Made by a program: the position numbers and the translations under genes
The notes under the pieces: generated by a model
Told to the model about the DNA's origin: nothing
Seen by the model: only the letters and a program-made list of their open reading frames with translations
Database searches by the model: none
Shown here: piece after piece, positions 26,806 through 35,948 of the stretch
Layout of the letters: every line of letters starts with the position of its first letter
Position numbering within the stretch: the stretch's first letter is position 1
DNA from: Rothia sp. (in: high G+C Gram-positive bacteria)
GTDB lineage: Bacteria; Actinomycetota; Actinomycetes; Actinomycetales; Micrococcaceae
Assembly: GCA_030529845.1 (NCBI GenBank)
Contig: JAUMWB010000001.1
Location: 186,001-250,000, forward strand
Direction: 5' to 3'
DNA: 64,000 bases

Positions 26806-28026
26806 GTGCACCGTCGCCTCTTTGCCTTCCTCTCCCTAAGCGCCTTGGCCCTGGCAGGCTGTAGCTCGCAGACTACGGAAAGCAGCGGGAAGGACGCCAC
26901 CGCCCAGCAGAGCGGGCAAGGGCAAGTAGCCCCCGTAGAAGCGGGGCAGACCAGCGAATCGGGTACCCTGACCGCGTCGGCAGCGGGTGGAGCCTGCGGC
27001 GAGGCAGACTGCGTCTCCCTGCTCTTCACCGGCGATTTTCTCATGCACAACATGCTCTGGGACCAGGCTGAAGCTGATGCAGTCGCAGCCGGGGCCACCG
27101 GATTAGATTTTGGGCCCCTCATCAGCGAGCAGAAGCCCTACCTGGACCGCGCAGATTTGGCGGTCTGCCAGATGGAAACAGTGGTTGCCACCGAAGAGGG
27201 CCCCTTTTCTGGCTACCCCAACTTCAATGTGCCGCCCCAGATTCTGACGGCCGCAGCGGACACCGGGTGGGACGTCTGCATGACGGCCTCTAACCATTCG
27301 TTCGACCAGGGCACCGAGGGCCTAGAGCGAACTTATCGTGCGGTTGAGGCCGCCGGTATGGGCGTTACCGGCACCTCGCTGACCGAAGAAGAATCTGAAC
27401 AGCCCGATATCTTCACCACTGCCAACGGTGCGAAGGTAGCCATGATTACCGGCACCTACGGGCTCAACGGCAACGTGCCCGAGCATCCCTGGCAGGTCGA
27501 CATGCTCGACTCAGAAGCCATGATTGCCAAAGCAACCCGAGCTCGGGAGGAAGGGGTTGACCTGGTCATTGCCAATATGCACGCCGGTGACGAGTACGTT
27601 CACGAGCCCTCAGCCCAGCAGGTCGAGGTGGCCCATGAACTGGTTGATTCAAGGCAGTTCGACCTGATCGTGGGCCAGCACGCCCACGCCGTACAGCCCA
27701 TCGAACACTACAAGGACACCTGGATTGTCTACGGCATGGGGAACAACCTCACCGAACTTTCACCCTCCTACGTTGCCAACAACGAGGGAATTATGGTCAA
27801 CCCCATCTTTGAGCGAGGGGAGGACGGCACCTGGCAGGTGCGCGACCTGCGCTGGGTCTCTAGCACCATGGTTGACTCCCCGTCCTATCGCTACTGCATC
27901 ACCTCACCCAGCCGTCCTGCCTCCGACTGCGTTGATGAAGCCTACGCCCAGCAGTCCAACGCCCGTATTCAGCAGATAGTTGAGTCCATGGGGGCGGCTG
28001 AGGCTGGCGCTCGCCAGTGGAGCTAG
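26806..28026 (+). CDS. CapA/PgsA-family lipoprotein (metallophosphatase fold)
   Basis: 406 residues from GTG 26806 with a GAAAGGA site. A lipoprotein signal ends in LALAGC (Cys19), followed by a Ser/Gln/Gly-rich linker. The CapA domain starts SLLFTGDFLMHNMLW (about 69) and shows AVCQMETVVA, MTASNHSFDQG, VIANMHAGDEYVHEPSAQQ and IVGQHAHAVQPIEHYKDTWIVYGMGN, the family's phosphoesterase-like metal-binding blocks. Relatives take part in poly-gamma-glutamate capsule synthesis or hydrolysis, but in actinobacteria the role is mostly unknown. No other capsule genes are nearby. Confidence 0.88.
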   Translation: MHRRLFAFLSLSALALAGCSSQTTESSGKDATAQQSGQGQVAPVEAGQTSESGTLTASAAGGACGEADCVSLLFTGDFLMHNMLWDQAEADAVAAGATGLDFGPLISEQKPYLDRADLAVCQMETVVATEEGPFSGYPNFNVPPQILTAAADTGWDVCMTASNHSFDQGTEGLERTYRAVEAAGMGVTGTSLTEEESEQPDIFTTANGAKVAMITGTYGLNGNVPEHPWQVDMLDSEAMIAKATRAREEGVDLVIANMHAGDEYVHEPSAQQVEVAHELVDSRQFDLIVGQHAHAVQPIEHYKDTWIVYGMGNNLTELSPSYVANNEGIMVNPIFERGEDGTWQVRDLRWVSSTMVDSPSYRYCITSPSRPASDCVDEAYAQQSNARIQQIVESMGAAEAGARQWS

Positions 28027-28153
28027 GGTAAGCGGTCTAACCTGCTGGCCCTCTCGTACTTGGCAGAGCAGACGCGTATAATCGATAGAGCGCCAAATAG
28101 AGCTGAGAAGGCTGGGCGCTTTTTCGATTTTTCCCCGACGTCAGGACGGACGC

Positions 28154-29035
28154 GTGACCACACCCATGCTAGCGTCAGCAACCGACCACGGTCGCATGTA
28201 CGCGCGCGCGGTTGGCGGGGAGCTGCTGGTTCCATCTATCACCACGGTCATTGGGCAGCAAGCCAACGACCTCTCGGGCTGGCATGGCTATATGGCGGCC
28301 AAGGCCGCCCTCGAAGACCAGCGGTCTTACCGGGCCACCAACTCAACCGGACTCAAGTTCGCGGTGATTCGGGACGCGGCGGCAGCCTCAGAACGCTACC
28401 GGGACGCCGCAGCGGCCAGGGGCGATCGCGTGCACAATTACGCGGAACAGGTAGCCCTGCGCGCCATGGGCCTGCCCCACGAGGTAGAGGGCTATCGCGA
28501 AAACCTCATCGCCCATGGGGAACAGGCCTACGCCGACCGCTTTGACGAGTGGTGGGACCTTTATCGCCCCAAGCCCTTGGCCACCGAAGTGACGATCTGG
28601 AACGAAACCGTGGGCTATGCCGGTACCCTCGATTTGGTCGCCGAAATTGCTGGTCACACCTGCATTATCGACTACAAAACCAAGGGCACCGACCGCAAGG
28701 GACGGGTCAAACCCCTGGACGATAAAGTGGTCATGCAGCTGGTCGCCGGTGTCAAAGCAGAAGAAGCGCTGGTTGACGCTGAACACGGTAGCTGGGAACC
28801 CTGGCAACACGGGGGAGCGAGCATCCTCATGGGTGTTGCCCTGGGCGAAACCCAGGTGGTACCCCAGCAGGCCAACCCTCGGGTATTAGAACGTAACTGG
28901 TACAAGTTCTGCGCCCTTAAACGGGTCTGGGATCTCAACCGCGATCTCTCCGAAACCCCCGAAGACTCCCTCATGCCGGTAGTTCCGCCCCCGGCAGCTA
29001 CCGGAACAGACCTACCTGACGCAGCGGCGTCCTAA
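28154..29035 (+). CDS. PD-(D/E)XK nuclease-like protein (RecB/Cas4 fold)
   Basis: 293 residues. The nuclease core is visible as GYAGTLDLVAEIAGHTCIIDYKTK (about 155-178) with the catalytic Asp of TLDL, the Asp-Tyr-Lys of IIDYKT and a downstream VVMQLVAG helix carrying the conserved Gln. It resembles stand-alone RecB-type exonuclease domains, found in repair and in phage. It has no helicase partner here and sits just before def, so it may be a general repair nuclease. A perfect TATAAT box lies at 28077-28082 but without a matching -35. Start GTG 28154 after an AGGA site. Confidence 0.7.
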   Translation: MTTPMLASATDHGRMYARAVGGELLVPSITTVIGQQANDLSGWHGYMAAKAALEDQRSYRATNSTGLKFAVIRDAAAASERYRDAAAARGDRVHNYAEQVALRAMGLPHEVEGYRENLIAHGEQAYADRFDEWWDLYRPKPLATEVTIWNETVGYAGTLDLVAEIAGHTCIIDYKTKGTDRKGRVKPLDDKVVMQLVAGVKAEEALVDAEHGSWEPWQHGGASILMGVALGETQVVPQQANPRVLERNWYKFCALKRVWDLNRDLSETPEDSLMPVVPPPAATGTDLPDAAAS

Positions 29036-29058
29036 CCTCACCGACGAGAAAGAGAAGC

Positions 29059-29691
29059 ATGACTATTCTGCCCATTCGCACCGTAGGCGACCCCGTGCTA
29101 CGCACCGAGTGCGACGACATCACCGTATTTGACGCCGACCTGGAAAAACTGGTGGCTGACATGCTCGAAACCATGTACGACGTTGAGGGAGTAGGTCTAG
29201 CTGGGCCCCAGGTGGGTATCTCCAAGCGCATCTTCACCTTCGGCAACATTGACGGCCGCGAGGGGCACATCATCAACCCCGTACTTGAGGTGGGGGACGA
29301 ACCCCAGGAAGGCGGCGAGGGCTGCCTGTCGGTACCGGGCCTGTCGGCCGCCACTCCGCGCAAGAACTGGGCGCGCGTGACCGGCGTGAACTACAAGGGC
29401 GAGCCGGTGGTCTACGAGGGCGAGGGCCTCTTTGCCCGCATGCTCCAGCACGAAACCGACCACCTCTACGGCACCATGTTCATCGACCGGGTTGAGGGCG
29501 AAGACAAGAAAAATATCTGGCGCAAGATTCGCCAGGCCGACTACAACCAGGTAGCCGCCGCTGTTCAGGGTGAACGCGCCGCGAAAACCTCATCGGGTTT
29601 CGGTGCCCTGGGCGGTTCCTTTGGCGCGGCTAGCCCGACCGGCGGTGCCCAGCAGCCTGCCGCCCAAAAGCCCGGCGCTTTTGGCATCTAA
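29059..29691 (+). CDS. def: Peptide deformylase
   Basis: 210 residues. All three family motifs are present: GVGLAGPQVG (about 47), EGCLSVPG (about 93) and the metal-binding QHETDHLYG (about 133). It removes the formyl group from nascent proteins. The C-terminal 35 residues form a Gly/Ala/Gln-rich extension that is not part of the enzyme core. It begins an operon-like run with fmt (36 nt gap) and rsmB. Confidence 0.97.
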   Translation: MTILPIRTVGDPVLRTECDDITVFDADLEKLVADMLETMYDVEGVGLAGPQVGISKRIFTFGNIDGREGHIINPVLEVGDEPQEGGEGCLSVPGLSAATPRKNWARVTGVNYKGEPVVYEGEGLFARMLQHETDHLYGTMFIDRVEGEDKKNIWRKIRQADYNQVAAAVQGERAAKTSSGFGALGGSFGAASPTGGAQQPAAQKPGAFGI

Positions 29692-29727
29692 ACCTGCTGG
29701 TTCTTAAGTTTGAGTGGAAAGGTAAGC

Positions 29728-30654
29728 ATGAAGGTTCTCTATGCCGGTACCCCCGAGGTCGCTGTAGCCCCTCTCAACGGCCTGCTGGAGGCAGGCTACG
29801 AGGTGGTGGGGGTTCTCACCCGCGAGGACGCCCCCGTGGGCCGCAAGCGGGTACTCACCCCTTCGCCGGTGGCTGCCCGCGCCCAGGAGCTGGGCCTGCC
29901 CATCATTAAGGCCAACCGCTGGTCTGATGAGGTTGCGGACGCCGTCGCCCAGCTGGGTGCCGATATTGCGGCGGTGGTGGCCTTCGGCGTCCTACTGCCG
30001 CAAAGCGCTCTCGACCTGCTGCCCCAGGGCTGGATCAACCTGCACTTTTCCCAGCTACCTGCCTGGCGCGGGGCAGCCCCCGTGCAGCGGGCCCTGATGG
30101 CGGGGGAAACCGAGATTTTCTCCAACACCTTCCGCATTGATGCTGGGCTGGATACCGGACCGGTCTTCCGCTCTGAATCAGCCACAGTAGGGGAGCTCGA
30201 TACCGCCGGGGATATGCTGAACCGTCTGGCCGCAACCGGCGGTGCCCTGCTGGCAGCCACCTTTGACGATATCGCTGCCGGCGCTACCGGTACCCCCCAG
30301 ACCGGCGCCGCCACCCACGCAGCCAAGCTCACCATCGCCGACGGGAAAGTGGACTTTACCCGTCCGTCCGCTGAGATTATCGCTCAGGTGCGCGGGGTCA
30401 TCCCTGAACCCGGTGCCTGGGCTGAGCTCGAGGGCGCTCGCTTCAAGCTTGGTATGGTGCGGGCTCTTGACCTAGCTCCGACCGGTAATCCCGGAACCCT
30501 CTTCTGGGCCGGTAAAAAGGTGGCCGTCACCTGCGCCGATGGGGCCCTTGAACTGACCCAGGTGCAGCCTGCTGGTAAGAAAATGATGAACGCCGCCGAC
30601 TGGGCGCGCGGTCAGGGCACCGCCCTGGCAGAAGGGAAAGTGGTGCTGGTATGA
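29728..30654 (+). CDS. fmt: Methionyl-tRNA formyltransferase
   Basis: 308 residues from the ATG at 29728, preceded by GGAAAGG; the GTG further upstream lacks a ribosome site. The formyl-transfer domain shows MKVLYAGTPEVAV, INLHFSQLPAWRGAAPVQRA and TFRIDAGLDTGPV; the C-terminal OB-fold domain follows from about 205. It formylates Met-tRNA for initiation, the counterpart of def. Its stop overlaps the rsmB start in ATGA, indicating translational coupling. Confidence 0.96.
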   Translation: MKVLYAGTPEVAVAPLNGLLEAGYEVVGVLTREDAPVGRKRVLTPSPVAARAQELGLPIIKANRWSDEVADAVAQLGADIAAVVAFGVLLPQSALDLLPQGWINLHFSQLPAWRGAAPVQRALMAGETEIFSNTFRIDAGLDTGPVFRSESATVGELDTAGDMLNRLAATGGALLAATFDDIAAGATGTPQTGAATHAAKLTIADGKVDFTRPSAEIIAQVRGVIPEPGAWAELEGARFKLGMVRALDLAPTGNPGTLFWAGKKVAVTCADGALELTQVQPAGKKMMNAADWARGQGTALAEGKVVLV

Positions 30655-32444
30655 GCATGAATGCAGGCGGACGCGGCTCAGGCGGCCGATCCAACAGCGG
30701 TAAAGGCCGAGCTGGAGCTAACCGCTCCGGCGCTAACCGAGCTGGCCAGGGCAGAAGTGGTGCCCGCAAGCGCGATGACCGCACCCAGCAGGGGCAGCCC
30801 GGGGGCACCCCTAACCCCCGTGGCTCCCGCGGCAACCGTAACCCCGGTGGTGAGCCTCAGACTAAGCAAGGTGGTGGGGGAGAGACCCGCCGTAACTCCA
30901 AGGGGCACGAGCGCAATCGCAAGGCGGTAAAGGATCGGGCGTTTTCGGCGTCCGCGCCCTCCCAGCGTGCCCGCACAGCAGATAGAGCCCGCGCAGTCGC
31001 CTTCGAGGTGTTGAGCGTTGTTGCCCTGGAAGACTCCTACGCTAACCTGGTGCTGCCCAAGGCGATTCGCTCCGCCCGGCTGGATGCCCGGGACGCTGGC
31101 TTCGCCACCGAATTGACCTACGGCACCCTGCGCAACCAGGGCACCTATGATGCAATTTTGGCCCACTGCGTTGACCGCCCGGTAGCGAAAATCGGCACCA
31201 AGATCCTGCTGGTACTGCGCCTGGGTGTGCACCAGCTGCTGGCCATGCGTGTGCCCGATCATGCCGCTCTCAACCAGACGGTTGCCCTGGCCCGGGCTGA
31301 GATCGGCACCGGCCCGGCTAACTTCGTCAATGCGGTACTGCGCCGGGTCTCTGAGCGCACCCCGGAAGACTGGTACGCCCTCATTGCCGAAGAGGCCCCC
31401 GATGAGCTGACCCGGCTGGCGCTGGAAAAGTCCCACCCGGCCTGGGTCGTACGGTCCTTCCGTCAGGCCCTAGCAGCCCACGGGCGAAAGCCTGATGAAG
31501 TTGAGGCCCTGTTAGATGCTGATAACGCCTCACCCGTGGTTAACCTGGTCGCCCTGCCCGGCCTGGGAGATCTGGACGAGGCCCGCGCAGCAGGTGCCGA
31601 GAATGGCCCTCTGGTGGAGGGTTCGGCCTTCTATTCGGCCGGCGACTTGGCTCGGCTTGAATCGGTGCGGGAGGGCGTCGTCCGTGCCCAGGACGCCGGT
31701 TCTCAGCTGGTAGCACGAGCCCTAGCTGATGCCCCGCTTGAGGGCAGTGACAGCAACTGGCTTGACCTCTGCGCTGGCCCCGGCGGTAAGGCCGCCCTGC
31801 TCGGCGCCCTGGGAGCCCAGCGTGGTGCCCGCCTGCTGGCGAATGAAGCCGCTGACCACCGAGCTGAACTGGTGCGCCGCTCCCTGGCCCCGCTGCCGTC
31901 CGGAACCTATTCTGTGGTAGCCGGTGACGGCCGTCAGATCGCCCGAACTGTAGCTGGGGGTTCAAACCTACCCGAAGGTATGCCTGCCGGTGTGCGCTTT
32001 GACCGCGTGATGGTCGATGTGCCCTGTTCCGGTCTGGGTGCCCTGCGCCGCCGCCCCGAAGCCCGCTGGCGTAAGAGCCCGCGCGATATTGCCGAGCTGC
32101 TGCCCCTGCAACTAGATCTGTTCAAGGCAGCTGCCTCGGTGACCCGCCCCTGCGGCCTCATCGCCTACGTGACCTGCTCACCCCACACCGCTGAAACCCA
32201 GAGCATCGTGCACGACATCCTACGCAAGGTCGATGTGACCCTGCTGGACTCCGGTGCCGCTCTACGCGCAGTTGCCCGCAAGGACGAGGCGGGAGCGTCC
32301 ACCCTATCTGGCAAACTGGATCCGGCCTTCACCCCGGAGGCCCCCAAGGGCGCAACCCTAGCTGAAGGCGCTACGACCGCCCAGCTCTGGCCGCACATCC
32401 ACGGCACAGATGCCATGTTCTTCGCCCTCTTCCGCAAGAACTAG
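30651..32444 (+). CDS. rsmB: 16S rRNA m5C967 methyltransferase with long disordered N-terminus
   Basis: 597 residues. Residues 1-103 are a low-complexity Gly/Arg/Asn/Ser/Gln-rich tail, probably disordered and RNA-binding. The NusB-like domain starts near TADRARAVAFEVLSVVAL. The methyltransferase domain has the SAM loop LDLCAGPGGKAALLG (about 366), the MVDVPCSGLGALRRRPEARW block and the catalytic cysteine in YVTCSPHTAETQ. It is the third gene of the def-fmt-rsmB run. The tail is much longer than in textbook RsmB. Confidence 0.93.
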   Translation: MSMNAGGRGSGGRSNSGKGRAGANRSGANRAGQGRSGARKRDDRTQQGQPGGTPNPRGSRGNRNPGGEPQTKQGGGGETRRNSKGHERNRKAVKDRAFSASAPSQRARTADRARAVAFEVLSVVALEDSYANLVLPKAIRSARLDARDAGFATELTYGTLRNQGTYDAILAHCVDRPVAKIGTKILLVLRLGVHQLLAMRVPDHAALNQTVALARAEIGTGPANFVNAVLRRVSERTPEDWYALIAEEAPDELTRLALEKSHPAWVVRSFRQALAAHGRKPDEVEALLDADNASPVVNLVALPGLGDLDEARAAGAENGPLVEGSAFYSAGDLARLESVREGVVRAQDAGSQLVARALADAPLEGSDSNWLDLCAGPGGKAALLGALGAQRGARLLANEAADHRAELVRRSLAPLPSGTYSVVAGDGRQIARTVAGGSNLPEGMPAGVRFDRVMVDVPCSGLGALRRRPEARWRKSPRDIAELLPLQLDLFKAAASVTRPCGLIAYVTCSPHTAETQSIVHDILRKVDVTLLDSGAALRAVARKDEAGASTLSGKLDPAFTPEAPKGATLAEGATTAQLWPHIHGTDAMFFALFRKN

Positions 32445-32487
32445 GCCCCGTTCTCTTCTGCGCCTGGTAAGAAGGCCAGTTAGGACG

Positions 32488-32552
32488 AGGGGACCGCATA
32501 TCTAAAAAGGGACCGCAAATTATGCGGTCCCTTTTTAGATATGCGGTCCCCT
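32488..32552. terminator. 65-bp perfect palindrome, likely bidirectional terminator
   Basis: Two 30-nt arms (32488-32517 and 32523-32552) are exact reverse complements around a five-base AATTA loop. Each arm contains GGACCGCA twice, once before and once after ATCTAAAAA, so a shorter hairpin is nested inside. A TTTTT run lies within the 3' arm on both strands. It lies between convergent rsmB and the antiporter gene. Confidence 0.88.
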
Positions 32553-32572
32553 TGAAAGGTCTAAGACCAGTG

Positions 32573-33925
32573 TTAGAGCACCATCGCCGCTACCCACCCT
32601 GCAATCAGCAGAGGAATATTGAAGTGGAGGAAGGTGGGGATGACAGAGTCTCGGATGTGGTCGTGCTGGCCGTCCACATTCAGACCGGCGGTAGGGCCCA
32701 GCGTAGAGTCAGAAGCGGGGGAGCCCGCGTCGCCCAGGGCACCGGCGGTACCGATAATAGCCACGGTAGCCAGGGGTGAGAAGCCCAGAGCCAGGCAGAG
32801 GGGCACATAGATGGTGGTGATGATGGGCAGGGTGGAGAAGGACGAGCCAATGCCCATGGTGACAATCAGACCTACTACCAGCATGGCCATGGCAGCTGCT
32901 GCCCTGTTGCCAGCGAAGAGGTCAGCTACGGTAGTGACCAGGGGGTCAACGTCGCCGGTGGCGTCCATGACGGCAGCGAAACCCTGGGCTGAAATCATAA
33001 TGAAGCCAATCAGGGCCATCATGCGCATACCGGCGGTGAAGACGTCATCGGCCTCCTTCCACTTGACTGCGCCGGTGACCATGAAGATGGTTAGACCGAC
33101 CAGGGCACCGACCAGCAGCGAGTTAGCTTCGGTGCCCATAGACTGCATGACTACCTGAACCAGGAAGGTAGCGATAATAGCAACAATGGCAACGATGACT
33201 TTGAACTTCTTGACCTCGGTGGTGGCTGTCTCTGCGGGAGCTAGATCGACAGTTTGGTAGGTGCGGGGCTTACGGTAGCTAACGAAGACGGCAAAGAGCA
33301 GGCCGATGACCATACCCAGGGCGGGGATAGCCATGGCGGTCATGACGTTGATACCGCTGGTGTCCATGCCAGCCAGTGCGATGTTTCCCAGCAGAATATC
33401 GTTCAGGAAAATCGCGCCAAAGCCGACAGGCACATACATGTAAGTGGTGACTAAACCGAAGGTGAGCACGCAGGCAATGAGTCTGCGGTCTAGCTTTAGG
33501 CGGTTAAAGACGGCCAGCAGGGGCGGGATGATCAGAGGAATGAAGGCGATATGAACGGGAATGAGGTTCTGCGACATAATCGACATGGCCAGAATACCGG
33601 CCAGCAGCATCCACTTGACGGTGAATTCGATGCGATGGTTGGTCTCTGAGCTGTCTGAACCGACCTTGGCAATGATGCCGTTGGCGATGAGCTGGGGCAG
33701 GCCCGAGCTGGATACCGCCATGGCGAAGGCGCCGAGTAGGGCGTAGGAGAGGGCCAGCATGGCGCCTCCGGAGAGGCCCTCCTGGTAGGCGACCATGGTC
33801 CCGTCCAGTCCGAGCCCGCCGAGAAGGCCACCCACGAGAGCTCCGATGAAGAGTGCGAGGACGACGTGTACGCGTGCTGCGGAGAGGACGAGCATGACCA
33901 GGACCGCAAGCAGAACCGAGTTCAT
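32573..33925 (-). CDS. Na+/H+ antiporter-type permease (YuiF/NhaC-like)
   Basis: 450 residues with about eleven membrane segments and very few charged loops. Features: [21 protein letters not shown] near the N-terminus, the internal [41 protein letters not shown] and the C-terminal [25 protein letters not shown]. The Asp/Ser/Gly-rich conserved loop near the end is typical of the Na_H_antiport group. Family members move Na+ against H+ or take up small organic acids or amino acids; the substrate is not certain. Start has an AGGAAA site. Confidence 0.82.
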   Translation of the reverse strand: MNSVLLAVLVMLVLSAARVHVVLALFIGALVGGLLGGLGLDGTMVAYQEGLSGGAMLALSYALLGAFAMAVSSSGLPQLIANGIIAKVGSDSSETNHRIEFTVKWMLLAGILAMSIMSQNLIPVHIAFIPLIIPPLLAVFNRLKLDRRLIACVLTFGLVTTYMYVPVGFGAIFLNDILLGNIALAGMDTSGINVMTAMAIPALGMVIGLLFAVFVSYRKPRTYQTVDLAPAETATTEVKKFKVIVAIVAIIATFLVQVVMQSMGTEANSLLVGALVGLTIFMVTGAVKWKEADDVFTAGMRMMALIGFIMISAQGFAAVMDATGDVDPLVTTVADLFAGNRAAAAMAMLVVGLIVTMGIGSSFSTLPIITTIYVPLCLALGFSPLATVAIIGTAGALGDAGSPASDSTLGPTAGLNVDGQHDHIRDSVIPTFLHFNIPLLIAGWVAAMVL

Positions 33926-34093
33926 AGTTTTCCTAACCGTTGAATAATTATGTCAAAGACCGTTAAAGTGTAGTCCTCTCTCAGCTCGGGGCATCCCTGT
34001 AAACCACCCATTGGACTGTGATGGGGCTTGCTTTTCGCTTGCCCGGGAGCACGGCACTACGATGGGTAGTAGACCAGTGATGAAAGGACGCCC

Positions 34094-34759
34094 ATGACCT
34101 GCCTGATTAACCCCTCCATTTTGAGCGCTGACTTCTCCCGGCTGGGGGAGGAGCTGGCCGTTATTTCCACCGCTGACGCCGCCCACATCGACGTGATGGA
34201 CGGCCACTTTGTGCCCAATCTGACCTGGGGGCTGCCCGTGGTCAAGCGCCTGAAAGAGGTTTCACCCATTCCTTTTGATGTGCACCTGATGATTGAGGAC
34301 GCCGACCGTTGGGCCCCTGCCTACGCTGAGGTAGGGTGTGAGTCGGTGACCTTCCACGCTGAGGCCGCTATCGCTCCCATCAAGCTGGCCCGTACCCTGC
34401 GGGAGAGCGGCGCGAAAGCGGGTATGGCCCTGCGCCCGGCTACCGGTGTTGAACCCTACATGGACATGCTCAGTGAGCTCGACATGCTCCTGATTATGAC
34501 CGTTGAACCGGGGTTTGGCGGCCAGACCTTCTTGGACGTCACTCTGCCCAAGATTAAGCGGGCAGCTGCCGCGATTGAGGGTTCCGGGGCCGAGGTCATT
34601 CTGCAGGTGGACGGCGGCATTACCGAAGAAACCATTGTGCGCGCAGCAGAAGCCGGTGCCACCTGCTTTGTTGCCGGTTCCTCAGTCTATGGGGCGGACG
34701 ACCTCGAAGCCGCTATTGCGGGCCTGCGGCGGGCTGCCGCGTCCGCCCACCACCACTAG
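34094..34759 (+). CDS. rpe: Ribulose-phosphate 3-epimerase
   Basis: 221 residues, a TIM barrel with all family blocks: [30 protein letters not shown] (metal His/Asp), [21 protein letters not shown] and [11 protein letters not shown]. It interconverts ribulose-5-phosphate and xylulose-5-phosphate in the pentose phosphate pathway. Start ATG with a GAAAGGA site. A TPR protein gene starts seven bases after the stop, suggesting co-transcription. Confidence 0.97.
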   Translation: MTCLINPSILSADFSRLGEELAVISTADAAHIDVMDGHFVPNLTWGLPVVKRLKEVSPIPFDVHLMIEDADRWAPAYAEVGCESVTFHAEAAIAPIKLARTLRESGAKAGMALRPATGVEPYMDMLSELDMLLIMTVEPGFGGQTFLDVTLPKIKRAAAAIEGSGAEVILQVDGGITEETIVRAAEAGATCFVAGSSVYGADDLEAAIAGLRRAAASAHHH

Positions 34760-34765
34760 GACGCC

Positions 34766-35563
34766 ATGACCCAGAACCTAACTCCCCTCGAAGAAGCCGA
34801 CCGCGAACTCGCCCGCGCCCAGGAGCTCATTGCAGCTGGGCAGCTGACCGACGCCCTGCCCGCACTGGAAACTGCCGTGGGTGGTTTTGAGAGTGCCGGT
34901 GAAGTCTTCGGGCAGATCCTTTCCTTGAAAATTTTGAGTGAGGTCAACCGCGACCTGGGCAACCCCAATCCTGCTCTTACCCAGGTAACCCGTGCCCACG
35001 CCCTGCTGGCGGAGGCTAAGCCCGACGCGGAGCAGCTCCCCGATTTCGCTACCGAAGTAGGCTCCCTGCACGCTGAACTGGGCGACTTTGCGCGCTCCGC
35101 AACCTGGTACGCCCAGGGGCTGCGTGGCTATGAAGCCCTTAGTAATGCTGAGGGGCAGGCCCACAACCTGGTGGCGCTGGCAGGGCTGGCCCGGCAGGCT
35201 CAGGACGAAGCGCAAGCCCAGGATTACCTGGCCCAGGCTTACGACCTCTACAAGACTGGTAACCACACGGTGCAGCTCATGCACGTGCGCAACGCCCAGG
35301 CTCAGGGCCTGTTAGCAACAGGGGATACGGACGCCGCCCGCCCCCTGCTGGCCGAAGCCCTCGACCTTGCCGGTGAGCTGGAAGACCACGCCTTCTTGGG
35401 CGAAACCTACCAGTTGCTAGCTCTAGTTACCGCCCAGGGCGGGGACGCGGACGCCGCCCAGACGCACCTCATGCGGTCAGCAGAGCACTATGCGCAGGCG
35501 GGGGATACCGATAATGAGGCCTTCGTGAAGGAACTGCTGAACCAGCTAACCGGTGGTCGCTAA
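34766..35563 (+). CDS. Tetratricopeptide-repeat protein
   Basis: 265 residues, almost entirely alpha-helical and acidic, with about six 34-36-residue repeats such as AAQELIAAGQLTDALPALETAVGGFES, FARSATWYAQGLRGYEALSNAEG and ATGDTDAARPLLAEALDLAGELED. No signal peptide or catalytic motif. TPR folds bind partner proteins; the partner is unknown. It follows rpe closely and ends eight bases before a convergent small gene that is also helical. Confidence 0.8.
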   Translation: MTQNLTPLEEADRELARAQELIAAGQLTDALPALETAVGGFESAGEVFGQILSLKILSEVNRDLGNPNPALTQVTRAHALLAEAKPDAEQLPDFATEVGSLHAELGDFARSATWYAQGLRGYEALSNAEGQAHNLVALAGLARQAQDEAQAQDYLAQAYDLYKTGNHTVQLMHVRNAQAQGLLATGDTDAARPLLAEALDLAGELEDHAFLGETYQLLALVTAQGGDADAAQTHLMRSAEHYAQAGDTDNEAFVKELLNQLTGGR

Positions 35564-35570
35564 GAGGCCG

Positions 35571-35879
35571 TTAGGCAGCGGGCAGGTTCTGTTCTGCTCG
35601 CTCGGCTGCCTGCTCATTGCCCATAAAGCGGTGAATGGTGGCGAGCATGGTGTAGTAAGCGGTGGCGTCCTCTGAGCCTGCTGTCAGCACTGGCTTAGCT
35701 AGGGTGAGCACGTTCAGGGCCTGCTTGCCCTGGCCCTCGTCCAGTAGTTTCTGGGCACCCTTAACAGCGCGAGCAACAGCCTGCTGGGGCTTGCGCTTGA
35801 CCAGGTGCGCCACAGCACCGTGCTCCTGCTTGAAAGTTGTATCGCGTTTTTGAATGTTGGCGGGTTTAGCGTCAGACAC
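35571..35879 (-). CDS. Small hypothetical helical protein
   Basis: 102 residues, basic N-terminus (KRDTTFKQEHGAVAHLVKRKPQQAVAR) and a C-terminal half that reads as one and a half TPR-like helix pairs (LLDEGQGKQALNVLTLAKPVLTAG and ATAYYTMLATIHRFMGNEQAAERAEQ). GTG start with AAGGTGAG site. Function unknown; the location next to the TPR gene is suggestive only. Confidence 0.65.
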   Translation of the reverse strand: MSDAKPANIQKRDTTFKQEHGAVAHLVKRKPQQAVARAVKGAQKLLDEGQGKQALNVLTLAKPVLTAGSEDATAYYTMLATIHRFMGNEQAAERAEQNLPAA

Positions 35880-35948
35880 AGCTCACCTTAGGGTCGAAAT
35901 CTTGCTTGTTTCCCCTCAAGTCTAGCGACTCCCGCCAGCGCAGGTGCC

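Noticed and set aside
28060-28082. TTGGCA plus perfect TATAAT upstream of the PD-(D/E)XK gene
   Set aside because: The boxes are only 11 nt apart; I keep the -10 as a remark but call no promoter.
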